Shown here one piece after another: positions 36,393 to 53,700 of a DNA stretch of 64,000 nucleotides. The notes below the pieces were generated by a model. That model did no database searches. It had not been told where the DNA came from and saw only the letters and a list, made by a program, of their open reading frames with translations. This DNA comes from Trichinella spiralis. Lineage: Eukaryota > Nematoda > Enoplea > Trichinellida > Trichinellidae. Position numbers and translations under genes: made by a program. The stretch is from NCBI GenBank assembly GCA_000181795.3, contig CM012953.1, positions 5,582,454 through 5,646,453 on the forward strand, given 5' to 3'. Position 1 is the stretch's first letter. Every line of letters begins with the position of its first letter.

Positions 36393-36980
36393 ATGTCATC
36401 AAGACCAGTTGTAGTGTCAGGTCCATCTGGCTGTGGGAAAAGTACACTTTTATCACGTTTATTTAAGGAGTATCCCGATAAGTATGCATTGTCTGTTTCA
36501 CATACAACAAGGCAGCCGAGATCATCAGAACAGCATGGTATTGATTATTATTTTTCAAGTAAAGAGGAAATGATCAAAGCTATTGAGCGTGGAGAATTTC
36601 TTGAACACGCCGAATTCAGTGGAAATTTGTATGGGACAAGCTTTGAAGCAGTACATAATGTTCTGAAATCAGGGAAGACATGTATTTTGGATTTAGAAAT
36701 TCAAGGCGTGCGTTCGACTAAAAATTCCAATTTAAACCCTTTGTGTATTTTGATTAAGCCTCCAAATTTGGAAGAGCTGAAGTCAAGATTGAGAAACCGT
36801 GGTACCGAAACTGACGAATCGCTTTGTAAACGACTTAAACAAGCTGAAATAGATATGGCAGCTGCCGATAAAGAACAAGATCTGTTTGATTACATAATTA
36901 TTAATGAAAATTTAAATGAAGCATACGAACATCTTTTGAATATTTTGTGTTCTCTGCAGATGGAAAATAGAAAGTATTGA
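36393..36980 (+). CDS. GUK1: Guanylate kinase, single exon
   Basis: Phosphorylates GMP to GDP with ATP, an essential step of purine nucleotide supply, in the cytosol. 195 residues with no intron (human GUK1 is 197). The P-loop GPSGCGKST lies near residues 9-17. The GMP-binding elements follow: SHTTRQPR, then GIDYYF, EFLEHAEFSGNLYGTS and the Walker-B-like strand CILDLEIQGV. The lid region is RLRNRGTETDESLCKRL, and IIINENL lies near the C-terminus. It is full length, and the start follows directly after an acceptor-like TTCAG. Complete lack of introns contrasts with the neighbouring genes. AATAAA at 37215-37220 is a plausible poly(A) signal. Confidence 0.96.
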   Translation: MSSRPVVVSGPSGCGKSTLLSRLFKEYPDKYALSVSHTTRQPRSSEQHGIDYYFSSKEEMIKAIERGEFLEHAEFSGNLYGTSFEAVHNVLKSGKTCILDLEIQGVRSTKNSNLNPLCILIKPPNLEELKSRLRNRGTETDESLCKRLKQAEIDMAAADKEQDLFDYIIINENLNEAYEHLLNILCSLQMENRKY

Positions 36981-37773
36981 AAATTAATAATGATTACTGA
37001 GTATTACATATCTTTGCCTAGTCGAACTGTGTTTTCATTGTTTTTTCGATGATATTCTTTGTCATTATGCATAAATGCAGTATGCAAAGAAGTTTCAAAC
37101 GGCCTTCTGCATGAATTTCATAAAATGAGAATGTGAACAGTTATTTCAGTCATTTAAAATTCTGGAAATTTTAAAATGATTCTGCTACTGATAGATTTAT
37201 CAAAATTTACAATTAATAAAAGTAAGCATTTCTATGTGTTGAACTTGATTTACATAAGTTACAAAAATTTACTAATTGAACTTGATTTGCATTACATTAC
37301 CATGCAGTGTTGTTTCAATGTTGCTCATTAAAATGATGATAACGAATGACTTTTTATTAATAGATTATTCTTAACTTTTTATAGTTGCTTTCTTTATAGA
37401 TAGGTGTTTTTTGTACATGTTGATGACTACATGCCTTTTATTCTTGTAAGGTCGTATGTGAATTTTTATTGTTCAAATATCTTTGAAATTTGCAGTAACA
37501 TTTTTAATTGATGTGTAATGTATGTTCTTTTGGTGGCATTAGAATTTTTTATTTTTTCTTGCGTATTTTTACATTGTATTACGTTGCGTTGTTTGTTTTG
37601 GCTTTTCTAATATGCCATAATTACAACTTTTAGTTTATTGAAAGTAATATTTTCAACTTTGAATGCATTAATTTAATAATTATATATATATATATATATA
37701 TATTTAATTATTTAATTAATTAATTAACTTTAAGTTTGATTTTACAACTTCTACAAGACTGCAAATTCTAAAT
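36981..37773. other. Spacer between GUK1 and EXOSC9
   Basis: 793 bp between two plus-strand genes. Contains a candidate GUK1 poly(A) signal at 37215-37220 and a (TA)n repeat at 37681-37702 followed by TTAAT repeats. No gene seen. Confidence 0.5.
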
Positions 37774-39747
37774 ATGAAATTTATACCTGTTCCTCCTGGC
37801 GGAAAAGCTTCACTTGAAGAAGGCTTCTCTACCAATTCAGTAAATCTTTGTTATAAATCAAATTATTAACTGTATATAATTAACTGATTGGTATTTACTT
37901 TAGCGTGAGGACCTGCGTGAAAATGAAGAATTTCGGCCAGTTCGTTTATGCTTTGGTCGCGCTTTTGGAAGTTGTGTAGCGGAATTTGGAAACACGAAGT
38001 GATAAATTTCATATGACCACTGTACTTTGTTATTATAACTTAATGTATTAATAGAGTGTTTGTGAAAACCTCATGTAGTGTTGTTACACCTAGTTTGACT
38101 CGTCCTTCCAGTGGAATATTGAAAATCAATCTTGAATTCGGTCCACAAGCAGTAGCCCATTATGAAGTTGGAAGGTAATACTGCTTTGCATGTTGCTGTT
38201 TTACTTTTTTTCAAAATGAACATTATTAAATTTAATAGACTGGAGAAGTGTATTGAATATCAGCGATTACTGGAACGGAACATCAAAGACGCACGATGCG
38301 TTTGCTTAGATACGTTATGTATTATTTCAGGAGAAAAAGTGAGAAATATTTTAGTTTGTCAGTTTGAATTAGTGAGAATTGCGTGAATTAAGGTGGTAAA
38401 ATAATAGAATCGCAGTAATTAAGTGGTATATTTAGGTGTGGCAAATAAGATGCGATGTATATGTGTTGAATAATGATGGATCATTGGTGGACTGTGCATG
38501 CGTAGCTATTCTAAGTGCGTTGCGCCATTTCAGGTAAAAAAACATTGTATAGTACATATTTTGCATTTGAAAACTTTAGAATACCATCCGTAACGCGTCA
38601 CGGCACTGATTATACTATAGTAAGTTGCATTTTCTATTGAAATTTGCATTAAAAATTTTTTTAATAAATAGCATTCATTTGATGATAAAGAACCGCTTCG
38701 GTTGGACATCTTTCATTATCCTTGTATGATAACTTTGGGTTATTATAGTGGAAAGTAATTTTTATTAAATTGTTGATTAAATGTAAAATATTTGTTTGTT
38801 AGGGAAATTTTTATTTGTGAACCTTCACTTCTTGAAGAAACAGTACTTGATCAGTGCTTCATTTTAGCAATGAATGCACACTTTGAGTTTACACTGATAC
38901 ATCATTTGAAGCCACAGCCTTACAAAGACAGTTTGGTATATGAATAAAGTGAAATTACAGTTTACTTGTTTGTTTGTTTATTTTTTAATTTAGATTTTGC
39001 GTGCAAAATCAATAATTCATTCACGTGTAAAGCAGCTAGTTGATTTAATTAATCGAGAAATAGAAGAAGACATCATTAAGCGGTATGGAATTAATTTTGT
39101 ATAATCAATGTCAGTAGTATTTATTTACATGTTCATATTTTATGTTTCAGTTCATCGAGTAATTTCACAGGCTTTGGAAGTTTAATTGAATCAAATATTA
39201 TTTACAGTAATGCAATGAAATACTGTTTGCATGAGCAGACTGTAGAATTGGTGAACGTGAGAGATGAAATAGAAAATCCCAAACGTGATGTAGATATGTG
39301 CGAAGATGAACCAGTGATCATTCGAAAAGTATTTTGAATTAATGAAATGGATGTCGAAATTAACGCTTTATTTTTTATTATTTAAGGAAAACTCGAGTAG
39401 AATGGAAAAAGTAGAGTTGTTTACAGATGTAGTGGACATTGATGATTCATTAGTTGAAGAATTAGTGATGGAAGAATCTTCTACAGCTGCTTCAGTATTA
39501 GTTGTGCAAGAGATAGATAGAAGCTTGCGTTCTCCGGAAACGAAGATTGCTCACGTTGAATCTGTAAAATTGGGAAGTAAAAATAAAAGACGTAAAGCAG
39601 CAATTCCATCAAGTAAAATTATTTATTATTATTTTTTCTTTTTTGTAAATAACATTCAAATTAATTCTAACGTTAGATGTGATGCAACTTCTTGATGAAA
39701 TAGAAGAGAAAGCAAATGTTCTGCAACCCAATGAAAGTCCAAAATAA
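37774..39747 (+). CDS. EXOSC9: Exosome complex subunit RRP45/EXOSC9, 12 exons
   Basis: RNase PH-fold subunit of the nine-protein ring of the RNA exosome, which processes and degrades RNA in nucleus and cytoplasm. 432 residues (human 439). Exons: 37774-37839, 37904-37998, 38055-38174, 38239-38338, 38436-38533, 38580-38619, 38672-38754, 38803-38935, 38994-39082, 39151-39328, 39387-39612, 39677-39747; all phases agree. Matching blocks include CFGRAFGSCVAEFGNTKV, SSGILKINLEFGPQA, DTLCIISGEKVWQIRCDVYV, NNDGSLVDCACVA and DQCFILAMNAH. The C-terminal third is acidic and then basic (KNKRRK), as in the family's tail. The introns are all under 110 nt. AATAAA at 39743-39748 overlaps the stop codon. Confidence 0.94.
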
Positions 39748-41848
39748 ATTTTTATCCAAATGGAATTGATTTGTTGTATATGTAAAAAAATTTTTTTCAG
39801 TGTGCTCTATGAAATGTAATCATTTAAAATATTTGAAAAGCAATTGATTTCCATGTGTAGTAATGAAGTAATTGCAATGTAACAACTGAAATAATTTATG
39901 CAACTTCCAGAAAAAAATTTGAAAAAATACATTAATAAAAACTTTTGTTTATAACTAAACAAGAATAAATTGAAATTTAAAAATATGCAAAACTTGGAAA
40001 TAATTGCAAGTGCTGAAATGGTAAACACATTTTTTGGACAAGCGAAGTATTTAGCACTGCGTGTTCCCTTATCTACATACTGTAAATTGATGATAAAAGA
40101 AATGCACGATGCAACGCGCAAAAGATTAAAATTTATTTGTAAACATCAAATTATTAATCATGCATTAAAATCTTTTCTGTTATTTTTTATTCCTTTGACA
40201 ATGAATACTTTATTATTTTTTTCCATCAAATAAATGGGAGCAAAGTATTTTAAGGAATTAACATTAAATAAAATATAAGAAAAGACAGCTGAAATTCACT
40301 AATTACCAATAATCATGGTATTGTATTTCATGCTGAAATGAATTTGCTTGTTCATTGAAAATTCAAATATGGAATCCATTAAATTACGTGAGATGGATCA
40401 GTTGATCAGTTGGAAAACCGAATGAATGTTCAGAGTAGAAGCAATTATTATTTATAATATTTATGAAAATTTGTTAATTGCATCTGCTTATTTCCAATAA
40501 ATTTTCAAATTATCAGAATGAAGTGAGAAGAATCAGAAGTGATATCAAATAAATGGGCATAGTTATTTAAAACTACATTAAGGATAAACTGAATAAAATT
40601 CTAACAGTGAACTTAATTGAAACTAATTTTTTAAATTTCAAACTACTACTACAAATATACAAAATGAGAAATAATGTATTATACAGTTTAAAACTGAAAA
40701 AAATCAGACTGATTTAGTATTAAATGCAAAAAACTAACTGATGAAGTACACTTTTACCTGAAATTCATAAAAATAAGCTAACCACAAAAAGAAAAAGCAA
40801 AAGGAAAAAGGAACTATAAAGAAAACATTAATGTGATAAAAGAAGTTAAGTGCAATAAAAGTTGTGCTAGCAATAAATGCAAACAGAAGATGATTAGGTA
40901 TTGTTAAAATGAGTGCGTAACTAGATAAAATTTGTTTATTTATTTACTGTACAAGAGTGTTTTTTCATCTCATTATAATAAATAGAAAATTCTGCTCTTA
41001 ATGGTCAATTTTTTGAATTTTAATTGACAGCGCATTCGTTTAAGTTAAGTAAAACTAACGGTAGAAAAATAATTTTGTTGCTTTGTTATTTTTCTGTTGC
41101 CATTTGTTCAAAATTGATGTATGATATTTATTAATAAGCTTTCACAGTAAAGTAATAATAATATCGACGTCTATGCCAAAAAAACTACCAACATTAACTT
41201 CTGCATAATGAAACATCGGAACATTAACTTCAAAATTCACATCTTCGGAATGATGCACATCAAAACATGGACATGAACGTCAAAACATGAAAAAGTACAT
41301 AAGCATGATAAATATTTCTTGACCTAAAATTCTTTTGAGAAATATTCATGATAAAACTATTGATAGTTTCTGTTTAAATAAAACAGAATCGTTATAAAGC
41401 AAAATATTAGAAAATAAGTGCCATAAAAAATTATTTCATTCAGTTGACGTTACTGCTGGGTATAACCAATAAAATACAAAAGATAACAAGGAGAGAAATA
41501 AAAAAATGAAAATGGTAAAAATCCACATAATCACACACACAGGCAATTAATTTACCTACTATCTTTCATTTGACCGCCTTAAACGCCTTATATTTAGAAA
41601 TAACAGTGTAAAATTTTTAGCATTTGTTTTTATTATTAGACATTGAAATAAATTACTTGAAATTTGGTAATTAAATTTAAGAAATTAATGTATTTTTTAT
41701 TTTACTTTTAGCTGAATATAAATGTAAATTAAAATTTTACTTTTATTCATTTACTTTTAGTATTGCATAACTTGAACATCATTATACTGTTACGGTATCC
41801 GCCACCTTGTTCTTCATTTGATTGTGAAATTTGGTGTGGAAAATAGAC
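39748..41848. other. Intergenic region before the SR-protein gene
   Basis: About 2.1 kb. The ATG-led frame at 39970-40233 is A/T-driven and ends in a low-complexity hydrophobic run; I do not accept it. No RNA gene or repeat family was recognised. The final 150 bp probably hold the SR-gene promoter and leader. Confidence 0.45.
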
Positions 41849-45035
<3,187 letters not shown>

Positions 45036-45212
45036 AAGTAGTGGTCAGTCGACGAAATGTGGCTTTTTACATTGTTATTTTAGATATATATATATATATA
45101 TTATGATTTTTGTAGTTGGCGTTACAACAGTATATCACATCTGTGCTATGAAACTGCATTTTGAAACAAAAGCTGTGTCACTTTATTAATGGGATTGGTT
45201 TTTTTCTTGATA

Positions 45213-45218
45213 AATAAA
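45213..45218 (+). terminator. Polyadenylation signal of the SR-protein gene
   Basis: Canonical AATAAA 178 nt after the stop codon. No competing hexamer was noticed between it and the stop. Confidence 0.6.
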
Positions 45219-46129
45219 GCTATTCATATATTGATTTGTTAGCGTGAAAGGAAAGAATGCTTACTGGTATGATGACTTATTTTTCTTTATTCAAGTAATT
45301 AATATGCAAATTTTTACATATTTCAATGTATTTATATAAATTTTCATTTAGTAATAAATGCAACAATGATATGTAATCTTTTTTGCAGCATATTTTTTGA
45401 AATGAGGAAATTCTGATGCTCAGGATCAGTTGGCAGGTGTGTTTATGAAATATTCTTTGATGAGCTTACAGACCACTGTTATTTTTTATTTTAAAAAATT
45501 AAATAACTTGATACTGAAATATGACTGTGTACGAAGAAGTATACGTTCAAAATACGATAAAGATGATTCATGAATTTTTAAGAAATGCAATATGATGCTG
45601 AAATTTTATGACTAATCAAATTATTGAATTGATAACAGAAGTAAAATTCGAAAATAAATGTTGATCATTTTTAAAATGCTTTTAACAACTTTTAAATGCA
45701 TTTTGATTTTGTTAATATAAGCATTAAAAACTTAGAAAGAACTGTAAAACTAGTGAAAAATATTTGTAAATACTAAATGCAGCAATACAGAACAGAGGAA
45801 TTGTCCATTAAGCGAGAAAAATTTATATAAATGTTGTTAAATTTATTACATAGCAATAAAAGCTATATTTTCGACGGACTCGTTAAGCACAAAAGAGAAA
45901 TTGTATTATATTTTAATAAGAATGCATTGGAAGGAATGACGTATGCTTTTATTGAAATTTTGCATAACTATTTGGCTTAATTCGAACAGCATGTTCAAAT
46001 TTCAAATTAAAATCATATAAATATAACAAATTAGTTGTTTCATATGAAAATTGAAAAAGGGGTATTTCAGTTGTCAAATGATAAATTTACATTGCTAAAA
46101 TATTTGTTTGATAACAGATACATTGCTCC
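45219..46129. other. Intergenic region between the SR gene and the copia relic
   Basis: About 900 bp of A+T-rich DNA with no recognisable coding or RNA feature. If the copia element had a 5' LTR it should lie here, but I could not see a matching repeat downstream. Confidence 0.4.
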
Positions 46130-47735
46130 TTTTGGAACTTGTGATGAATACCTCATGATGATGTGAAAATTGAGCTTATTGGTAGCTACAGATACTGGAA
46201 GGTACAAGATCATGCGATATTAATTGAAAACGCTTTTTGAGAATTTATGAATGGCACAAAACGAAGGACGAAAATCGTGAATGATGATGAAGCACAAATT
46301 GAAGCTGCACTGAAGTTGGACATAGCTAATCAATAAGCAAAAGCCGACTTGATATTCGCTACAAGCCCGCCTGAACTGTGTGAAGTTAAAGATCATGAAA
46401 CTTAAAACGTAATCTGGCTCAAATTAGTATCCCTCCAGGAGTCTTTGGGTCCTGCTAGGAAAACAACCCTGTTGAAACGTCTCATATTTGGCAAAATTAG
46501 TGATGAACAACACGTTCCGGACTCATAAAAATTTCTGAATCGCAATAGAATTTTGCAAGGAGTTACTCATACCAGAAACGTTGATAATGAGGCTACCGGA
46601 AGAATAAAAAACAGAGAATAGAGAGAGTGCATGATAAAGAAAAGAGTGAAACCATACAATGCAATGCTTGCCAGAGGAAAATTTCGACTGAGAAATAGCC
46701 AACATACAGTAGAAAGAAAAACACTGTAAAGACAGTAAATAGCTGTTTAAATGTAAATGCCACCAATGTGTAAAATTATAGCACAAGGCAAATTCTGCTT
46801 TCTGACCACAAGGACAAGTAATAAACACTTAGGAAACCCACCTGAATAGCTAGCTGCCAAGTAGAAAAGTCAGAAATTACCATTTACACATCTGATACAT
46901 TTCACACAAAATGGTGTCTGTACTCTGCAGCGTCATCCTGCGTGTGCTCCTATATGAAAAGCCTTCATTTGATGTTTAACATGCGATGAACATTGAGCCT
47001 TGCGAACAACCAGACAACGGAAAAGCATAGGAATTTGTACAATGAATATTGAAATCCCAGAAATCGATGGTTTTATAGAAAGGTTTTAAGAAGAGTCATA
47101 TTCGCAGTGAGTGTTGCAGTTGGAGGAAGACGAATTCTCTGATATCAATGGATGGACACAGGCCAAGGATTAGAGCAGAACGGAATTAGTCGTACGTTCA
47201 GGCGTCGCTATCCGTCGGGTACGCAACGATTGATGGCTTGCTCATTCTGGAGTTTTTAAGCATATCACCAGGAATTGTCGCTGGTTTTCAACGTTGAAGC
47301 AGTTTGCCCTACAGGGAGTGGGGAATTGGAACGACAAAATGATATATGCAGTTGGAATTTGAATTATAGATGTTGAAGTATACAACGGGAAGAAGTGGAT
47401 TACGTCTCTCCTCAGCAATATTCTCTACGTACCAGAGTTCTGATATAGTTGTCTATTCAGCGTTACGGCTGCAGACGCTTGTGGATACAAAATCGTGATG
47501 GACAGTGTTAACATCCGCTTGGTGATGATGAACAAGAGCGAGTTCGTTAGATACAAAGATGGCGATCTGCATACTCGTTCGTCAACACTCAGGCAAGTTG
47601 TCGAAGTCCGCATTGTCGCCATAGGCGAATGCGATATGTTGGAACTCTGGCATCCGCGACTCGGTTACATTAGTATTGAAAAAATCAAAGTCACGATGCA
47701 ACAGAACCTTGTTGATGGTCTACATATTACATAGG
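46130..47735 (+). pseudogene. Decayed Ty1/copia-type LTR retrotransposon (gag to gag-pre-integrase)
   Basis: Order of domains in broken frames: a gag-like stretch from about 46180; at about 46760-46815 a CCHC zinc knuckle with C-x2-C and H still legible but with in-frame stops; a protease-like region around 47230-47430 that retains an HITRN-like block and YVPE; then gag-pre-integrase at 47495-47734 with a legible ELWHPRLGYISIEKIK. Many stops and frameshifts make it non-functional. Integrase, reverse transcriptase and LTRs were not found, so only the 5' half remains. This stretch is visibly richer in G+C than its surroundings, as expected for an inserted element. Confidence 0.72.
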
Positions 47736-50700
47736 GGAAAATTTTTGCAAGGGGTGCATTTTTGGTTTTCGAATGACATGGTATGTGAAATATAATTTTC
47801 AATGCTACATAGAAATAGTTGTTAGGTAATAGTTAAAGTTACTTTGGTAAAACCATAAATTTCTAATGATTGCAAATAGTATAAAAACTGAATGTACTTG
47901 TTAAACTGAATTAAAGAAATTATTTAAGAAAACAATTTCCCACAAACTAAATGGTATAATTTATACTATAAAAATTGAAAAAACAGAGGAAACATACATA
48001 ATATCGCTATTTGCTATTGGCTGCGTTTCTGAAAATTTTTTCTATGCATACATACATGTGTAAACTTTAATCAACCTAAAACATATACATAAATAAATTT
48101 ATTTTCCGCATAAATTTAAATTTAAATGAATTCAGTAGTAAATCATTATTTCAATATTTCTTTTTTAAATTGTGCATATTTTTTGTTAATTTGTTTTAGT
48201 TAATTCTAATAGCAGCTTATTTTTGTTTGTTAGCTATTGTACAGTCTTTTCTGCAAAAAATGCATGTTAACTTTGCCTTTTATTATATTTATTATTGATG
48301 ACAAGTATGAAAAATAATGAACGAAAGGAAATTTATATTATTAAACTTCGTCATTATTGAAAAATGTTAAACAAATGGACCTTTTATTATGAAACGTAAA
48401 CAACGAACATTTATTATGATTTTTTTATTATATTAACAATTTATTTAAATACAGTCAATATCTATTAAAAAATTTTTCAAATTGTTTGTTGTGTTGTGAT
48501 AAAAGATAGACAGTCTGTCTATGCTTGATGAAAAAGGGCATTCAGCTATTATTAAAACGGTTTGCATGTTCTGTTTTTTTAATATAAGAATTTACAGAAA
48601 TGAGAAAATGAGCATTTTTAAAATCATAAATTAAATGAAATATTTTATTTGGACATTATTATACCAGATGTCCACTCAAGGGATGACAATCGACCAATGA
48701 CATTCTATTATTGGTAATAATGAATAGAAACATTGCAAATGGATAACAATTTCAACTGTTGTTATTCCATTCACTGTTTCGAGTGCGTTAATTGTCATTA
48801 TGTTAGTCTTGGAAACGAAATGTGAATTGTTTACCTTAGCTAATATTAGCCACAGCAAATTAAATAAAAGTCAGTGCAAAATAAGCTTGAACCTCAATAA
48901 TAATAATAAATGTTATGCTAGATTCGTTATCTATTCATGTTTCAGCCAGTGAAAGAATATACGTAGTACATTTTTACAGCTTGTAAGCTTTGCCATTGAT
49001 TTTATTTCAAAACAGTTTTTATCATGCTGTGCAGTAGATATAAGGTACGGTAAAGCGATCTATCTGTGTACATAAAATCCATAAATGTTTTATTTACTTG
49101 TCGTACTATTAAATAATTAAATAATACTTATACTAATAAATCATTAAAATCAGCGGCAGTGTTTTTAAATACTTATTTATATGAATTTTAATTTTCGCGC
49201 ATTTATGTAACTCTAATTGGCAACGAATTGTTCAGTAATATTTTTCAATGATTTGGATGTATTCTTTTTGTTTGAAACGTTGAAATATTTTATATTTACA
49301 AGACTCAAATAAGTTTCGTATAATTTTCCTTAGATGAAACAAATAAAATTGTAGCACCTTATAAATAGCATATGTATCTTATGATCAAAATAGATTTGAA
49401 ATTAACTAACCCTTTGAATAGAAATTAATTCAGAAATGCAATTGATTGTTGCCTGCGAAATGTGGTCAATAATTTTCCAAAACCAGTGACTACTGTTTTA
49501 CATTTTCTATCTCTGCAAGACACTGTTGATAATTCACATTGGGACAGTAATTTGTTGCATTTGAAAATTGCAAATTTTCATTTAAAATTGTTTACTGAAA
49601 TATTGTTATTAAAAAAATGAATTCGAAATTGCATTATGCATAAATATGTTCAAAGTACAGTTACAAAAATGTTTATGAAACATTAAATTTATTTAATTTT
49701 AAATTCACATTTAACAATTGTTGTTGAAACCGACAACCAAATTTGGCTAATTTAGCTTTGTGCAAAGCGGCGTATTAAGCAATTCATTGCAGCAAGTAGT
49801 TTCATTGCTACTAATAACAAGTTTCTTTGCAGCATGTACATAAATGTGCAAAAAAGTATAGGCGATTTGATTGATTGTATTAGTAAGATTTATTTTAATA
49901 TTTTCATCATGTGCATGTTGAATAATAATAATAATAATAATAGCTAGAATTGACGAATGAAAATTGAAAATAAAAATGTTGTTATTAATGCATCATTGAC
50001 GGACTGGCAACAACAACAGTTATTGCAGTCAGTAGCAGTTGCGACACCAGAATGTGACGTAAATTTTCCTTCTTCTACTTACAAAAATGGTTCCACCATC
50101 GAAGATGAATATTAAATTATTTTTCTGATTTTTTGATTCAAAAGTAAGTTTTCCATTTTTGATGCAAAATTCTTTTAAAACAATGATTAAATATTTCGGG
50201 TATCCGTAATATTATTCCTGTTGTTTTTGTTTTTTATAACTTTTCGTTGCACACATCTTTCCTTGCAAAAGAGTAAGAGTAGTTTAAATTATTGGAAAGT
50301 TATTCTAATGACAATCAAAGGAAACAATTAAAGAAGTAGCACAGTTATGTATTGGAAGAAATTAGCAAATTCAACATTCATAACATTCATAGAGAAAACC
50401 TGATCTATTGATCGTTGTGCATTAAACTGAAATCTATTAAATTTTCTTCCTTTCCATTAGCGAACCTTTTATGTAATAAAATTATCAGCATTCGTCTAAA
50501 ACGCATACAGTATTGTATAAGTGATAGAAATACATTGTACAGAAAAAATGATTAAAAAGTAATTTTCAAATGGCATAATTTATTGCACGCACGCATCATT
50601 TCTGAATTGTATCGTTTGATGTAATAAAAAATTGCATTCCATAGCTGAGCAATCTAAACTTTGAAGACAATAAAAGAAATACAAACAGTGAAATATTCTC

Positions 50701-53700
50701 AGTATATTATCAAATATTTTGGAATGAATTTCAATCAACGGATCACTTTTGAGAGACATACTCGAATGATATGTAAAAGGCAAATTACATTTAATTTGCC
50801 TATACAATTTTATGAATCCAATCTAGTTTCCAAGTAAAAATTTATTACTGTGGTATTATTTCGTAATGCCACAATTTCTTCAAAATATAACCTTGAAGTA
50901 AAACATCTGCTGTTATTATTTTTATCAACTAAATTTCCACAAAAGGATAACGAATTAAGAGCTTTCTTCAAATATAGCAAATTGCAATAATTTATATTTT
51001 ATTTATGCTAATGTAAAAAGTTTTTCAATTTACATTTCTAAAAATGGAGTATATCACATATCAATTGCATCGAAGTTGCACATTTCAAAGCTTGAAAAAA
51101 TGTAAAATAAAACGTTTGCAAAATGTTCTGTAAAACGTAGATGCGCAATTTTTTTCATCTCTGTAATTTTATCTATTTGCATGGATGGATGAAATTTAGA
51201 TGATTATGCGCTGTTGAGAAGCATTTATCTGAATGCATTCAAATTTATTATATAGTCATGAAGTTCTTTTATTCTATAAAATTATCATTGACATTCTATT
51301 TTTCAAGAAATATTCATGGACATGTATATGTATAACCAATAAATATGAATGTGAGCATGATGTCTGTTTTAATTATTAAAAATTTTGAAATTTATTATTT
51401 TTGAAATTCATTGCTGTAGAATCTTTCATTATTTTTCACCAATATCATATTTAAAAATTTCATTGCCTCAGCAAAATCTAAGAATCATTTTATAGATATT
51501 TATTTCAGAGTGACATTCTACCATTTTATTATTCATCTAACAAAGTTTTCAAATATACTTTTCTGATAACAGTGCTTTCTTTGGTAGCTTTTCTGAATAA
51601 GTAAAATAATTCACATGGTATATTTTAAAGCTAGTGATAAATTTACAAGGCTGTAAATGCATCAGAATATGAACATAAGAAAAATAATAACTTGACATAA
51701 TGGATAAAATCGAATGCGAGACTGTGACTTTAAATATGTGCTAGCAGTTAATGCAAAGCAGTATAAAAATAAAACGTGTACTTTACTGATGATTAAAGCT
51801 AAATTTTTTAACTGTAGTGATGAAAATAAAAATGACTTTTGCAGTGATAATTTTGGTAATGTAACAACGTATTTTAAGAGAAATCAATTTTTATGTTATA
51901 GATAATTAAAGGGTTTGCGATGAATGTTTATTTCAAAAAACCAATACACCTATATTAGGCAATTGCTTCAATTCTGATTTCATTTGTTCAATTTTAAGCC
52001 TTTTGACAATGAAAATTTGTCACATCAATATTAAAACAAATAAGTCCTAACAAAATGATTAATTAACGAATGAAATTGAGAAAAAATAGAAATGCTCATT
52101 TAGTGTGTTCTCTTTGCACTAAAACACACACTGAACAATCGTAGGTCATACGTTTTGTGAAATACTTTATTTAAATAATTACACTGAAGCTAGCTTGATG
52201 TCTAGATAAAGCTAATTTCTTTATAATGAAATTTTTTAATTTCATATGAAGTTGAAATACCGAAGATTTTATTTTCATTATTTTATTTACGATCTACAAT
52301 AGCTAAATTTCTTCTCCTCTTCTGTAATAACGCACTCATTTAGATTAAAGAGAATTTCTTAAAGTTCTGGTTCAATCATGCATGTTGCTTTGCATTTATA
52401 GGCAATAGTTGATTTCCTTGTTTGGAACAGTAGGCCTACAGATACATAAAGCACCATTATTATCAGGGAATCAGCCCTTCTGGTACAGCTTTGTTTGCTG
52501 CTGTATTTATCGATTTTTCTTTGGTTAGTTGTTCAACTGGCAATTTGATAGTAAATCTTTTATTGATAGTTCATTATTCATAATCTGTAGTTAATTTCTG
52601 CAAATAGTAAATCAAAAAGTAATGAAAATAAATAGATATGCGGTAAATTCAACGTATCTTAACCAACAGCTTAACATAATGCGGAATATGTATTCATATA
52701 CCATACTGCTATACATTAATCTGCCATATTATTTGATATTATTGATTTTGTTAATAGAAAATGAATTGTTTATTGTTTATTGTTAATAGAAAATGAATGA
52801 TGAAAACACGGATCAGTTGCCAGCTTTCTTTGATAGCAGTGTTGCTCTGAAATTGCTATCGAATGATATTTTATCGCGGCACACTTTGCCACTTTGTCCT
52901 GTTAACAAACATGCTACTATTTCAATTAGTGTCCACAAGTATTCTTTTCTACAACACAAAAGTGCGTACTACAATGATTTTATGTTGTTAATGCCAAAAA
53001 TGCAAAACTAAACCACAGACAACTTTTATCAGGCATGATAGGAATGGTGAAGCCGGTGCAAAATATTTTTGCTCATATGTAATGTTGTTTACTTTTCAAA
53101 TATCTCATGCTTTCAATGTTAATTCAGCAAATTGTCTGGCAATCTCATTTATCAGTCGATTTGATTGATCATTTAAATTATAAATACCTGCCGGCCCTCT
53201 TTTGAGGCGCCAATGATGTTTGTTCAGTAGTTATGCAGAACGTATATTATGCTTATGTTAGCTCGTCTTCCATCAAAGTGACTGCTGCTGCACAATGAAT
53301 TTTTTATCAGATGGGATCTTACCTAATGCAATTATTAATGGCATATTTTAGTATGTCTGTAATATTTTATGATTAGAACTGAGATTGCATATTCAGGAGT
53401 AAAAGTTAAACTGATCAACTGATAATAGTAAGAATTTCACTTCATAACATTCATTCTGAATGGCGAGGCTTTAAAACAAAATAGGCACTCAGCATGAGAT
53501 AATTTTTTCTTAATTGGCATTTCATTTATATTTTTTAGTGATTATGCTGAATTATTACCCTAACTGTTAAACCTTTTTCTAGAATGTGAAATGTGAAATG
53601 CGAATCATAATGTATAAAGGACAAAATGAAAAGTTTAATAATGAAACATTGTACTATTGAAACGTAACTGATAATTGTTTTCTCTTCATTTAAGTATGCT

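Noticed and set aside
39970-40233. 87-codon plus-strand frame after EXOSC9
   Set aside because: No recognisable family and an A+T-driven hydrophobic end.
52793-53011. First exon of the class B GPCR
   Set aside because: No signal peptide, no cysteine pattern and no clear donor in a usable phase.
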